Assembly (NCBI GenBank): GCA_944387385.1 | Contig: CALXES010000012.1 | Location: forward strand, 1 to 45,366 | Source: an uncultured Clostridia bacterium | GTDB taxonomy: Bacteria > Bacillota > Clostridia > TANB77 > CAG-465 | Length of the DNA stretch: 45,366 bases | Direction: 5' to 3' | Part shown: piece by piece, positions 14,723 to 23,881 of the stretch | Numbering within the stretch: the first letter of the stretch is position 1 | How the letters are laid out: every line of letters starts with the position of its first letter | Made by a program: the position numbers and the translations under genes | Notes under the pieces: generated by a model | Told to the model about the DNA's origin: nothing | What the model saw: the letters and a program-made list of their open reading frames with translations, nothing else | Databases searched by the model: none

Positions 14723-16126
14723 ATGGCATCAAAGACAAAGGTAGAAGATATCAATAGAAATATTTACGATATAAAAGATAAAGACAATTATGAGTTTAAA
14801 ATGCAAAAAGGATTAAACCGCAAAATTGTTGAAGAAATATCTAAAATGAAAAATGAACCAGAGTGGATGTTAGAAATTAGACTTAAAGCATTAGAAGCAT
14901 ACAATAAGTTAGAGCTTCCAACATGGGGACCAGATTTATCAGAACTAAAAATGGATGAGATAGCAACATATGTTAAGCCTAAAACAAATTTAAATACTTC
15001 ATGGGAAGATGTTCCTGAAGATATAAAAAATACTTTTGATAGACTTGGAATACCAGAAGCAGAGAAAAAGTCTCTTGCTGGAGTTGGAGCACAATATGAT
15101 TCTGAAGTTGTTTATCATAGTATAAAAGAAGATTTAATAAAACAAGGAGTAATTTATACTGATATGGAAACAGCTGTAAGAGAATATCCAGATATTGTAA
15201 AGGAACACTTTATGAAATGCGTACCAATAACAGATCATAAGTTTGTAGCTTTACATGCAGCTGTTTGGTCTGGTGGATCTTTTGTATATGTTCCTGAAAA
15301 TGTTAAGTTAGATATACCACTACAATCATATTTTAGATTAAATTCACCAGAATCGGGACAATTCGAACATACATTAATTATTGTTGAAAAAGGAGCAAGT
15401 TTACATTTTATAGAAGGGTGTAGTGCTCCAAAATACAATAAGGTTAATTTACATGCAGGTTGTGTTGAATTATATGTTAAAGATGATGCATATCTTAGAT
15501 ACTCTACAATTGAAAATTGGTCAAAAAATATGATGAACTTAAATACTAAAAAAGCAATTGTGGGAAAAAATGCACAAATTGATTGGGTGACAGGATCTTT
15601 TGGTTCAAAAGTATCAATGCTTTATCCTATGAGTATTTTAAATGGAGAAGGCGCAAGAACTGAATATACAGGAATTACTTTTGCAGGAGCCGGTCAAAAT
15701 TTAGATACTGGTTTTAAAGTTATACATAATGCTCCTAATACGTCTTCTGTTGTTAATTCAAAATCTATTTCTAAAGATGGTGGAGCTTGTACATATAGAG
15801 CTTTAGTTAGAGTAAATGAGAGAGCAAAAGGGTCTAAATGTAGTGTAAGCTGTGAATCTTTAATGTTAGATGACATATCAAGGTCTGATACTATACCTGT
15901 AAATGATATAGAAACTGATGAAGTTGAATTTTCACATGAGGCTAAAATAGGTAAGATTAGTGATAAAGAGATATTTTATTTAATGTCTAGAGGACTTTCA
16001 GAAGAAGACGCTAAGGCGATGATAGTAAGAGGATTTGCATATCCGGTTTCAAAGGAATTACCAGTAGAATATGCAGTTGAAATGAATAATTTAATTAATA
16101 TAGAATTAGAAGGGAGTATTGGATAA
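14723..16126 (+). CDS. sufB: Fe-S cluster assembly scaffold SufB
   Basis: SufB is the core scaffold on which clusters form together with SufC and SufD. The 467-aa length fits the family. Visible landmarks are the N-terminal KMKNEPEWMLEIRLKAL segment, GVGAQYDSE, the CSAPKYNKVNLHAGCVELYV cysteine region, YSTIENWSKNM, and CSVSCESLMLDDISRSDTIP near the C-terminus. Its stop codon overlaps the sufD ATG (TAATG), indicating translational coupling. Confidence 0.97.
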   Translation: MASKTKVEDINRNIYDIKDKDNYEFKMQKGLNRKIVEEISKMKNEPEWMLEIRLKALEAYNKLELPTWGPDLSELKMDEIATYVKPKTNLNTSWEDVPEDIKNTFDRLGIPEAEKKSLAGVGAQYDSEVVYHSIKEDLIKQGVIYTDMETAVREYPDIVKEHFMKCVPITDHKFVALHAAVWSGGSFVYVPENVKLDIPLQSYFRLNSPESGQFEHTLIIVEKGASLHFIEGCSAPKYNKVNLHAGCVELYVKDDAYLRYSTIENWSKNMMNLNTKKAIVGKNAQIDWVTGSFGSKVSMLYPMSILNGEGARTEYTGITFAGAGQNLDTGFKVIHNAPNTSSVVNSKSISKDGGACTYRALVRVNERAKGSKCSVSCESLMLDDISRSDTIPVNDIETDEVEFSHEAKIGKISDKEIFYLMSRGLSEEDAKAMIVRGFAYPVSKELPVEYAVEMNNLINIELEGSIG

Positions 16127-17172
16127 TGGATATAAAAATAAATGAGACTCCTGTAAGAACATCTAGAAATTTTAGAGTAAATAATATTACTATAAACAAT
16201 ATTGATATTCCAAATAAACTAGATGAGTTTAAAAATATTGAAATTATAGCTCAAAATATTACAACTGATTGTAATAAGGAAAATATAAATTTAGTATATG
16301 GAAACGGTGATGTATTACTAAGTAATATAAATAAGGAAAAGAATAGCTCTTTAAAGATTACTACAACAGGTAATAACAAACAAATAAAGCTAGTTTATTC
16401 TTTTGATGATAAAAACTTAAATTTAGTAAATGACGTATTTTTAGATATAAAACATGATTCTAATATTGTAATACAATATTGTTCTAATACTAAAAAAGAA
16501 TGCTTTCATAATGGCATTGTAAAGCTTATAGTAAGAGAAAATGTAAAAGTTAATATTTCAATAGTCAACATGTTAAATAATAATTCATATAATTTTGATT
16601 CTATTGAAAATGATTTAGAAGAAAATTCTAATTTAAAATATACAATAGTAGATTTTGGAGGAAAGTATAGTATTTCAAATTATTATTCAAATATAGTTGG
16701 AAATGGCGCAAAAAATGATTTGAAATCTGTATATTTAGGCATAGATAATCAAGTTAAGGATATAAATTACATAGCTCACTTAAAAGGTGAAAAAACAGAT
16801 ATTAATATTGATGTACAAGGTGCATTAAAAGATAGTGCTAAGAAGAATTTTAAAGGTACTATAGATTTTAAAAGAGGGTGTAAAAAAGCAAAAGGAGATG
16901 AAAATGAATTTTGTATTTTACTTTCTCCTAAAGCAAAATCTATAGCTTTGCCGATGCTACTTTGTACAGAAGACGATGTTGAGGGAAATCATTCAACAGC
17001 TTCAGGTAAGGTAGACCAAAAATCGCTATTTTATATTATGAGTAGAGGATTTTCAGAAAAGGAAGCTATTAAACTTATAGTTAGAGCTAGATTTAACAAA
17101 ATAATTGAAAGAATAAAAGATGATGAGATAAAAAAAGAAGTGTTATCTCAAATAGATGAAAGATTAAATTAA
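16126..17172 (+). CDS. sufD: SufD-like Fe-S assembly protein
   Basis: The 348-aa protein has the SufB/SufD core fold: a repetitive beta-helix centre and the C-terminal helix EKEAIKLIVRARFNKIIERI that mirrors SufB. The EGNHSTASGKVDQKSLFYIM segment keeps the His that lines the SufB-SufD cluster site. It is shorter and more divergent than typical SufD in its N-terminal half, but position, overlap with sufB and the C-terminal motif make SufD the best call. It forms SufBC2D with its two neighbours. Confidence 0.88.
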   Translation: MDIKINETPVRTSRNFRVNNITINNIDIPNKLDEFKNIEIIAQNITTDCNKENINLVYGNGDVLLSNINKEKNSSLKITTTGNNKQIKLVYSFDDKNLNLVNDVFLDIKHDSNIVIQYCSNTKKECFHNGIVKLIVRENVKVNISIVNMLNNNSYNFDSIENDLEENSNLKYTIVDFGGKYSISNYYSNIVGNGAKNDLKSVYLGIDNQVKDINYIAHLKGEKTDINIDVQGALKDSAKKNFKGTIDFKRGCKKAKGDENEFCILLSPKAKSIALPMLLCTEDDVEGNHSTASGKVDQKSLFYIMSRGFSEKEAIKLIVRARFNKIIERIKDDEIKKEVLSQIDERLN

Positions 17173-17183
17173 GGAGAAAAAAC

Positions 17184-17891
17184 ATGGATTTTGTAAGATT
17201 ACCACTTGAGGGTGGAGCAAACGCAAGAGATATTGGAGGATATCCTACAAAAGATAATAAAGTTACTAAATTTCATGTCTTTGTAAGAAGTAGTAGACTT
17301 ACTGATTTGACAGCTAAAGATAATGAACTTTTAAGAGAATATGGAATAACAGATATAATAGACTTAAGAGGTACAACATTAATTCAAGACGAATTTGTTA
17401 GTGATGACAACATAAATAAAGATTACTTTAATTTTCACTATATTCCATTATCTACAAAAAGAATTGAAAAATATATAAAAGAAAATGAATATGTAGATAA
17501 TTTTAATTTTGGAATAGGTTATACATATTTGTTAGATAATAAAATTAAGATAAAAGAGATATTTGATGTAATTGCTAGTTCAAAAGGTGGAGTGCTATTT
17601 CATTGTACTGCTGGAAAAGATAGGACTGGTGTTGTAAGTGCACTTATACTTGGACTTTGTAATGTGGATAGAAAAGATATTATTGCAAATTATGAAGTAA
17701 CTTACACATATATTTCTGACTGCGAATTTATGAACACCTATCCATTAAACATGCAAATATCTGAGCCCATATTTATGAATACTTTTATACAAAATCTATT
17801 AGAAAAATATGAATCTTTTGAAAATTACCTTTTAAGTTGTGGTATTTCAAAGGAGAATTTAAATAAAATAAAAAATAAATTATGTAAGTAA
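17184..17891 (+). CDS. Tyrosine/lipid phosphatase of the MptpB/LipA-like family, embedded in the suf operon
   Basis: The 235-aa protein opens with LPLEGGANARDIGGY, the hallmark of bacterial Y_phosphatase3 enzymes, and has the P-loop HCTAGKDRTG with nucleophile Cys141 and Arg147. The Lys in C-x2-G-K-x-R matches the MptpB/LipA group, which can act on phosphotyrosine and phosphoinositides. No signal peptide, so it is cytoplasmic. It sits 11 bp after sufD and 17 bp before sufS with its own AAGGAG, clearly within the operon. This gene is not a normal suf component; its substrate here is unknown. Confidence 0.9.
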   Translation: MDFVRLPLEGGANARDIGGYPTKDNKVTKFHVFVRSSRLTDLTAKDNELLREYGITDIIDLRGTTLIQDEFVSDDNINKDYFNFHYIPLSTKRIEKYIKENEYVDNFNFGIGYTYLLDNKIKIKEIFDVIASSKGGVLFHCTAGKDRTGVVSALILGLCNVDRKDIIANYEVTYTYISDCEFMNTYPLNMQISEPIFMNTFIQNLLEKYESFENYLLSCGISKENLNKIKNKLCK

Positions 17892-17908
17892 AATGGAGAG
17901 AATATATT

Positions 17909-19126
17909 ATGGACGAATTAAAGAAAGATTTTCCAATTTTAAATTCAAGTAATGTTGCATATTTAGACAGTGGTGCTACAACACAAAAACCACAAGCAGT
18001 TATAGATGCAGTAGATAAATATTATAAAACACAAAATGCAAATCCTCATAGAGGAGCTTATAGTTTAAGTATAGAAGCTACAAGAGTGTATGAAGAAGGT
18101 AGAGAAAAAATAGCACAATTTATTAGTTCAGAAACGTCTTCTCAGATAATATTTACCAAAAATGCAAGTGAAGCACTAAATCTTATTGCATATTCATATG
18201 GACTTGAAAACTTAAAAAAAGATGATGAAGTAGTACTAAGTATTATGGAGCATCATTCTAACTTAGTTCCTTGGCAATTTGTTACAAAAAAGACCAATAG
18301 TAAGTTAAAGTATATGTATATAAATGAAAATTTTGAGTTATCTGACGAGGAGATATATTCTAAAATAACAGATAATACAAAAATTGTTGGAATAACACAT
18401 GTATCAAATGTAACAGGTACAATAAATGATGTTGAGAAGATAATAAAATATGCACATAAAAAGGGAGCTATTGTTGTGCTTGATGCATCTCAGAGTATAC
18501 CTCATATGAAAATTGATGTGCAAAAACTTGATGCAGATTTTGTAGTTTTTTCTGGACATAAAATGCTTTCACCTTTAGGAATTGGTGTTCTTTATGGAAA
18601 GAAAAATATACTTGAAAATATGAACCCTTTTTTAATGGGAGGCGATATGATTGAGTATGTTTATGAGCAAGAAACAACTTTTGCACCTCTTCCAAGTAAA
18701 TTTGAAGCAGGAACTCAAAATGTTGGAGGTGTTGTAGGGCTTTGTGCAGCAATAGATTATATTGAAATGGTTGGATATGAAAATATTCAAAAACATGAAA
18801 AAGAAGTTGTAAACTATGCAATAAATAAATTAAAGGAGCTAGATTATATAAAGTTATATATTACACCAAACGAAAGTAATCATTCTGCAGTAGTTTCTTT
18901 TAATATTATTGGAGTGCATCCGCATGATGTTGCAAGTATACTTGATGCAAATGGTGTTTGTGTAAGAAGTGGAAATCATTGTGCTCAACCACTTATGAGA
19001 TATCTTGGAATAGATTCAACATGTAGAGCAAGTTTTTATTTGTATAACACTAAAGAAGATGTAGATAAATTAGTTGATAGTATACAAAAAGCATATAAAA
19101 TGTTTGAAAAATATTTAAGTAAATAA
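17909..19126 (+). CDS. sufS: Cysteine desulfurase SufS
   Basis: PLP enzyme that takes sulfur from cysteine as a persulfide for cluster assembly. The 405-aa protein has YLDSGATTQKP at the N-terminus, EHHSNLVPW, the PLP lysine K218 in SGHKMLSPLG, and the catalytic Cys358 in RSGNHCAQPLM, which marks the SufS (group II) type. SufU encoded next is the usual sulfur acceptor of such enzymes in Gram-positives. Confidence 0.97.
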   Translation: MDELKKDFPILNSSNVAYLDSGATTQKPQAVIDAVDKYYKTQNANPHRGAYSLSIEATRVYEEGREKIAQFISSETSSQIIFTKNASEALNLIAYSYGLENLKKDDEVVLSIMEHHSNLVPWQFVTKKTNSKLKYMYINENFELSDEEIYSKITDNTKIVGITHVSNVTGTINDVEKIIKYAHKKGAIVVLDASQSIPHMKIDVQKLDADFVVFSGHKMLSPLGIGVLYGKKNILENMNPFLMGGDMIEYVYEQETTFAPLPSKFEAGTQNVGGVVGLCAAIDYIEMVGYENIQKHEKEVVNYAINKLKELDYIKLYITPNESNHSAVVSFNIIGVHPHDVASILDANGVCVRSGNHCAQPLMRYLGIDSTCRASFYLYNTKEDVDKLVDSIQKAYKMFEKYLSK

Positions 19127-19145
19127 ACTGAAAGGAATGTTTATA

Positions 19146-19583
19146 GTGGATAATTTAGAAGAGTTATATAATGATATAATAATGGAACATAGCATGAATT
19201 CATATAATAAAAAAGAGCTTAAATCTTGCGATTTTTGTGAGATGGGGCATAATCCTAATTGTGGAGATGAGATAAAATTAGAAGTTAAACTAAATGGAGA
19301 TATTATAGAAGATATGGCATTTACTGGTCATGGATGCGCTATATCGCAAAGTTCAACTTCAGTTATGATTGATGTATTAAAGGGAAAAACAATTAAAGAG
19401 GCAAAAGATATAATTGAAACATTTATTAATATGATAAAGCGTGAAATTAAAGATGAAAAAGAGCTTGAAAAATTAGAAGATGCAATAGCTTTTAAAAATA
19501 TTTCTAATATGCCAGCTAGAGTAAAATGTGCACTTCTTGCATGGCATACTATGGAAGAGCTATTAAATAAAAAAGGAGAGTAG
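19146..19583 (+). CDS. sufU: SufU-type sulfur acceptor/scaffold
   Basis: SufU is a zinc protein that receives persulfide sulfur from SufS. The three conserved cysteine sites are present: CDFCEMGHNPNCGDE, GHGCAISQSSTS, and RVKCALLAWH near the C-terminus. The start is chosen as GTG 19146, because GAAAGGA touches the ATG at 19137 but sits about 9 bases from this GTG, and DNLEELYNDIIMEH then aligns with the start of Bacillus SufU. Starting at 19137 would add three residues. It ends 3 bp before the regulator gene. Confidence 0.95.
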   Translation: MDNLEELYNDIIMEHSMNSYNKKELKSCDFCEMGHNPNCGDEIKLEVKLNGDIIEDMAFTGHGCAISQSSTSVMIDVLKGKTIKEAKDIIETFINMIKREIKDEKELEKLEDAIAFKNISNMPARVKCALLAWHTMEELLNKKGE

Positions 19584-19586
19584 CAA

Positions 19587-19991
19587 ATGAGAATATCTAC
19601 AAAAGGAAGATATGCATTAAATATAATGATAGATCTTGCCAAAAATAGTAATGAGGACAAGTATATATCCTTAACAGAAATTTCTAAAAGACTAGAAATT
19701 TCAAATAAATATTTAGAACAGATAATTTCTGCATTAAATAAAAGTAAAATGGTTTTAAGCACTAGAGGTAATAATGGAGGATATAGACTTGCCAAAAAAC
19801 CAGAAGAATACAAAGTTGGAGATATATTAAGAGCAACAGAGGGAAATTTATCTCCTATAGATTGTTTATCTAATGGAAGCGTAAATACTTGCCCTAAAAA
19901 GAATAAGTGTGCTACATTGTCTTTTTGGCAGGGTCTTGACAAAGCAATTGAGGATTATGTTGACAGTAAGACTCTTGCAGACTTGCTTTAA
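19587..19991 (+). CDS. Rrf2/IscR-family transcriptional regulator
   Basis: The 134-aa protein has the Rrf2 N-terminal winged helix (MRISTKGRYALNIMIDLAKN; LTEISKRLEISNKYLEQIIS; STRGNNGGYRLAKKP). A three-cysteine loop, C93-x8-C102-x5-C108, can hold an Fe-S cluster as in IscR, unlike CymR-type members that lack it. As part of the operon it most likely reads cluster status and represses the promoter at 13894-13934. The ribosome site is in the end of sufU. Confidence 0.93.
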   Translation: MRISTKGRYALNIMIDLAKNSNEDKYISLTEISKRLEISNKYLEQIISALNKSKMVLSTRGNNGGYRLAKKPEEYKVGDILRATEGNLSPIDCLSNGSVNTCPKKNKCATLSFWQGLDKAIEDYVDSKTLADLL

Positions 19992-20005
19992 GTGGAGGAT
20001 AAGAA

Positions 20006-21043
20006 ATGAAAAGTGTAGTATTAGGTATGAGTGGTGGAGTAGATAGTTCTGTAAGTGCAATTATTTTAAAAGAATCAGGTTATAATGTAATTGGAGTAAC
20101 TATGGAACTTATACCAAACGATGGAAAAGCTTCAAATGATGCAAAGGCTGTATGTGAAAAACTAGGAATAGAGCATCATGTAATAGATTTAAAAAGTATG
20201 TTCAAAGATAGAGTAATTAATAAATTTATTGAAGAGTACCAAAATTGTAAAACACCTAATCCATGTATTTATTGTAATAAATATTTAAAATTTGGTGCTA
20301 TGTATGAATTTGCCAAAAGTATTGGAGCAGAATATATAGCAACTGGACATTATGCAAAGGTAGAATATAGTAAAAAGTATGGTAAAAAAATAATAAAAAA
20401 ATCAGATGCTGGAAAAAAAGATCAGACATATGTTTTATGTACAATAGATTCTGAAGTAGTAGAGCATATTATTTTTCCTCTTTCAGATTTTAAATCTAAA
20501 GAGGAAATACGAGAAATTGCTAAAAAATATAATTTAGATGTGGCAAATAAACCAGATAGTGAGGATATTTGTTTTATACCAGATAATGATTATATAAGTT
20601 TTTTAGAAAAAAACAATATTAAAGGAATGAAACACGGAAAAATAGTCGATACAAAAGGGACAGTTTTAGGTAAGCATCAAGGATTACATAGATATACAAT
20701 AGGTCAAAGAAGAGGAATGGGAGTATCAAGCTCTACACCTTTGTATGTTATAAATTTAAACAAACAAAAGAATGAATTGGTTGTAGGAAAACAAGATGAA
20801 TTATTTACAGATACTGTTGTAGTAAAAGATGCAAATTGTATTTTATTCGATAAATTTGAAAATGGCATGAAAGCCAAAGCAAAAGTACGTTATTTAGCTC
20901 CTGAAGAAGAGGCAGAAATATTTGTTAATGATGATCAAACGTTAACAGTTAAATTTAATAATAAAATTAGAGCTATAACACCAGGACAAGCAATTGCGTT
21001 TTATATTGATGATGTCCTTGTTGGTGGTGGAATAATAGCATAA
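20006..21043 (+). CDS. mnmA: tRNA-specific 2-thiouridylase MnmA
   Basis: Adds the 2-thio group to U34 of Lys, Glu and Gln tRNAs, using sulfur passed from a desulfurase. The 345-aa protein has the PP-loop GMSGGVDSS (7-15), YCNKYLKFG with catalytic Cys90, ATGHYAK, and DSEDICFIP with catalytic Cys189, followed by a C-terminal beta-barrel. It is the last gene of the suf operon, with GGAGG before ATG; its pairing with sufS gives a local sulfur source. Confidence 0.97.
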   Translation: MKSVVLGMSGGVDSSVSAIILKESGYNVIGVTMELIPNDGKASNDAKAVCEKLGIEHHVIDLKSMFKDRVINKFIEEYQNCKTPNPCIYCNKYLKFGAMYEFAKSIGAEYIATGHYAKVEYSKKYGKKIIKKSDAGKKDQTYVLCTIDSEVVEHIIFPLSDFKSKEEIREIAKKYNLDVANKPDSEDICFIPDNDYISFLEKNNIKGMKHGKIVDTKGTVLGKHQGLHRYTIGQRRGMGVSSSTPLYVINLNKQKNELVVGKQDELFTDTVVVKDANCILFDKFENGMKAKAKVRYLAPEEEAEIFVNDDQTLTVKFNNKIRAITPGQAIAFYIDDVLVGGGIIA

Positions 21044-21072
21044 AAAAGGATACTAAATTTTAGTATCCTTTT
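21044..21072 (+). terminator. Terminator of the suf-mnmA operon
   Basis: AAAAGGATACTA / TAGTATCCTTTT 12-bp stem, 5-base loop, right after the mnmA stop. Confidence 0.9.
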
Positions 21073-21109
21073 ATACTTTTTTGTTATATTCTATATAGAA
21101 AATAAGTAT

Positions 21110-21138
21110 TTGTAAAGAGGTGCTTATAGTATTATAAT
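21110..21138 (+). promoter_or_regulatory. Promoter of the cyclophilin-like/DUF3737/aldo-keto module
   Basis: TTGTAA (21110-21115), 17-base spacer, perfect TATAAT (21133-21138). Confidence 0.75.
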
Positions 21139-21161
21139 ATAATTAGGAATGGTGAGAGAAT

Positions 21162-21719
21162 ATGAAAAAAGCAATATTAATATCAATATGTTTAATACTA
21201 ATAATTTTTATTATAGTTTTATGTTTAATTTTAGCAAATACTAAAAAAGAGGAAGAAAGAATACAAGATACTAAAAATTTAAATGAAGATATATCTCAAG
21301 AAGATACTAATAATATAGAGGCAGAAGAAATAAAAAAAGAAGATGAAGAAATAGATAATGGAGATGAAGATATGAAAAAAATTAATCTAAATATAAATGG
21401 GCAGAATTTTACAGCAACACTTTATGATAACTTAGCAGTTGAAGAACTTTTAGAAAAACTACCTTTAACTATAACTATGAGTGAACTAAATGGAAATGAG
21501 AAGTATTATTATTTTAGTGATAGTTTTACTACAAATACACAAAATATTGGAAATATAAATGAAGGAGACATAATGCTTTATGGTAACAATTGTCTAGTTA
21601 TTTTTTATGATAGCTTTTCAACTTCTTATAGCTATACTAAAATTGGACATATAGATAATCCTGAAAATTTAAAAAGTGTATTTGGAAATTCAAGTGTAGA
21701 TATTACAATAGAAAAGTAA
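21162..21719 (+). CDS. Membrane-anchored cyclophilin-like fold protein
   Basis: The 185-aa protein has an N-terminal membrane segment (4-28; it ends LCLILANT, with no clear lipobox position), an acidic linker (30-70), and a C-terminal domain from about residue 72: KINLNINGQNFTATLYDN, then LPLTITMSELNGNEKYYYF, GDIMLYGNNCLVIFYDSF and YTKIGHI. That order is the bacterial cyclophilin-like family (Cyclophil_like2), which is not known to be a prolyl isomerase. It is exported and surface-tethered. The next two genes form a familiar cluster with it. Confidence 0.85.
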   Translation: MKKAILISICLILIIFIIVLCLILANTKKEEERIQDTKNLNEDISQEDTNNIEAEEIKKEDEEIDNGDEDMKKINLNINGQNFTATLYDNLAVEELLEKLPLTITMSELNGNEKYYYFSDSFTTNTQNIGNINEGDIMLYGNNCLVIFYDSFSTSYSYTKIGHIDNPENLKSVFGNSSVDITIEK

Positions 21720-21773
21720 TTTTCACTTGTCATAATTGTTTTTTTTATATAAACTATAAGAAAGGATGATATA

Positions 21774-22625
21774 ATGAAAGTAGATAATGTTATTGAGGAT
21801 AAAGTGTTTGATACTGAAAGAGCATTATATAATTTAAAGAACACAGAAGTAAAAAATTGTATATTTGCCGGAGAAAATGATGGTGAATCTGTCTTAAAAG
21901 AGACTAGAAATATTAAAGTTGTAGATTGTAGTTTTTCACTAAGATATCCGCTTTGGCATGCACAAGGATATGAGCTAATAAATTCAGATTTAGATAGTAA
22001 TACACGAGCACCAATATGGTATTCAAATAAAGGACTCATTGAAAAGTGTAGTTTAAATGGAGTAAAGTTTTTAAGAGAATGTAGTAATACAGATATAGTT
22101 GATTCAAAGATAAATTCAAATGAATTTGGCTGGAAATGTAATAATATTCAAGTAAAAGACTCAGATATAAATTCAGAATATATTTTTTTAGATAGCAAAA
22201 ATTTAAAATTAGATAATATTAAATTTGAGGGAAAATATTCTTTTCAATATGTAGAAAATTTAGTGATAACTAATTCTTTTCTTGATACTAAAGATGCATT
22301 TTGGCATAGTAAAAATGTAACAGTTAAAGATTCTGTAATAAAGGGAGAATATTTAGCATGGTTTTCAGATACTTTAACACTTATTAATTGTAAAATAATA
22401 GGCACACAACCTTTGTGTTATTGTAAAAATTTGAAGCTAATAAATTGTACAATGGAAAAAACAGACTTAGCATTTGAATATTCAGAAGTTGAGGCAGATA
22501 TAAAAGGAAATGTAGAATCAATAAAAAATCCTAAATCTGGAACGATAATAGTTGACAGTGTTGATAAAATTATAAATGAAGATGCTATTATGAAAGTTAA
22601 TGGAAAAATTATAATAAGAAAATAG
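21774..22625 (+). CDS. DUF3737 right-handed beta-helix protein
   Basis: The 283-aa protein consists of short repeats of the type x-x-v-x-N/D-C/S-x-I/L (VKNCIFAGEN, VVDCSFSLRYPLWHAQG, LINSDLDSNTRAPIWYSN, VTVKDSVIKGEYLAWFS), the pattern of the DUF3737 family with a pectate-lyase-like parallel beta helix. No signal peptide. The biochemical role of the family is unknown. AAAGGATGATATA precedes ATG; it ends 10 bp before the aldo-keto reductase. Confidence 0.9.
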   Translation: MKVDNVIEDKVFDTERALYNLKNTEVKNCIFAGENDGESVLKETRNIKVVDCSFSLRYPLWHAQGYELINSDLDSNTRAPIWYSNKGLIEKCSLNGVKFLRECSNTDIVDSKINSNEFGWKCNNIQVKDSDINSEYIFLDSKNLKLDNIKFEGKYSFQYVENLVITNSFLDTKDAFWHSKNVTVKDSVIKGEYLAWFSDTLTLINCKIIGTQPLCYCKNLKLINCTMEKTDLAFEYSEVEADIKGNVESIKNPKSGTIIVDSVDKIINEDAIMKVNGKIIIRK

Positions 22626-22635
22626 GAGGGGGATT

Positions 22636-23772
22636 ATGATTTATAAAAAATTTCAAGATTTGGAGCTATCAAACTTAGGACTTGGAACAATGAGATTACC
22701 TAATAAAGGAGTAAATGGAGATACTCCAATAGATGAAGAGGAAACAGCAAGAATGGTAGATTATGCTATTAAAAATGGTATAAACTATTTTGACACTGCA
22801 TGGGGATATCACAATGGTGAATCAGAAAAGGTTATTGGAAAAGTATTAAAGAAATATCCAAGAGATAAATTTTATTTAGCAACAAAGTTTCCAGGATATG
22901 ATATCTCTAATATGGATAAAGTAGAGGAAATTTTTGAAAAACAATTACAAAAATGTCAAGTAGATTATTTTGATTTTTATCTTTTCCATAATGTATATGA
23001 GAAAAATGTAGATTATTATCTTAATCCAAAATATGGTATTTTAGATTATCTATTAAAACAAAAAGAAAATGGTAGAATAAAGCATTTAGGATTTTCAATT
23101 CATGGAAGTCAGGAAGTATTGAAAAAATTTTTAAAAGCTTATGGTAAATATATGGAATTTTGTCAAATACAATTAAACTATTTGGATTTTGAGTTTCAAG
23201 ATGCTAAATCTAAAGTAGAGCTTTTAAATGAGTATAATATACCTATTTGGGTTATGGAGCCTTTAAGAGGTGGAAAGCTTGCTAAACTATCAAAAGAGGA
23301 TGAAGAAAAACTAAAAGAGTTAAGACCAAATGAAAATGTTCCAGCTTGGGCTTTTAGATTTTTACAATCTATACCAGGTGTTACAATGATTTTATCTGGT
23401 ATGTCTAATATGGATCAACTTCAAGAAAATATCAATACATTTAAGGAGGACAAGCCATTAGATGATAGAGAAATGAAGACTATTTTTGAAATATCAAAAA
23501 AAATGTTACAAGGTAATATTCTTCCATGTACAGCTTGTCGTTATTGTACAGCACATTGTCCAAAAGGATTAGATATTCCCAAAATTTTAGCTTTATATAA
23601 TGAGCATAAGTTTACAGGTGGTGGATTTATAGCTCCTATGGCTATTAGTGCACTTCCAGATGATAAAAAACCAAGTGCATGTATAGGATGTAGAAGCTGT
23701 GAAGCTGTATGTCCACAACAATTAAAAATATCTGAAGCAATGAAAGATTTTACAGATTTATTAAATAAATAA
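22636..23772 (+). CDS. Aldo/keto reductase with C-terminal two-[4Fe-4S] ferredoxin domain
   Basis: Residues 1-280 are an aldo-keto reductase barrel: LGLGTMRLP, FDTAWGYHNGESE with catalytic Asp and Tyr, the Lys of ATKFPG and the His of LFHN. Residues 297-378 carry two cluster motifs, CTACRYCTAHCP and CIGCRSCEAVCP, so ferredoxin-type electron transfer is coupled to carbonyl or related reduction. The fusion is common in anaerobes; its substrate is unknown. It follows DUF3737 in one transcription unit, preceded by AGGAGG. Confidence 0.95.
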   Translation: MIYKKFQDLELSNLGLGTMRLPNKGVNGDTPIDEEETARMVDYAIKNGINYFDTAWGYHNGESEKVIGKVLKKYPRDKFYLATKFPGYDISNMDKVEEIFEKQLQKCQVDYFDFYLFHNVYEKNVDYYLNPKYGILDYLLKQKENGRIKHLGFSIHGSQEVLKKFLKAYGKYMEFCQIQLNYLDFEFQDAKSKVELLNEYNIPIWVMEPLRGGKLAKLSKEDEEKLKELRPNENVPAWAFRFLQSIPGVTMILSGMSNMDQLQENINTFKEDKPLDDREMKTIFEISKKMLQGNILPCTACRYCTAHCPKGLDIPKILALYNEHKFTGGGFIAPMAISALPDDKKPSACIGCRSCEAVCPQQLKISEAMKDFTDLLNK

Positions 23773-23778
23773 AATAAT

Positions 23779-23817
23779 AAATATAAACCTTATTGTACTA
23801 ATAAGGTTTATATTTTT
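23779..23817 (+). terminator. Terminator of the aldo-keto reductase unit
   Basis: A 14-bp perfect stem (23779-23792 / 23802-23815) with a 9-base loop and T-rich tail. Confidence 0.85.
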
Positions 23818-23881
23818 ATAAAGTGGAAAAATATATTAGAATATGATAAAATGATGATATATTTATAAGGAGGGTTTATTT

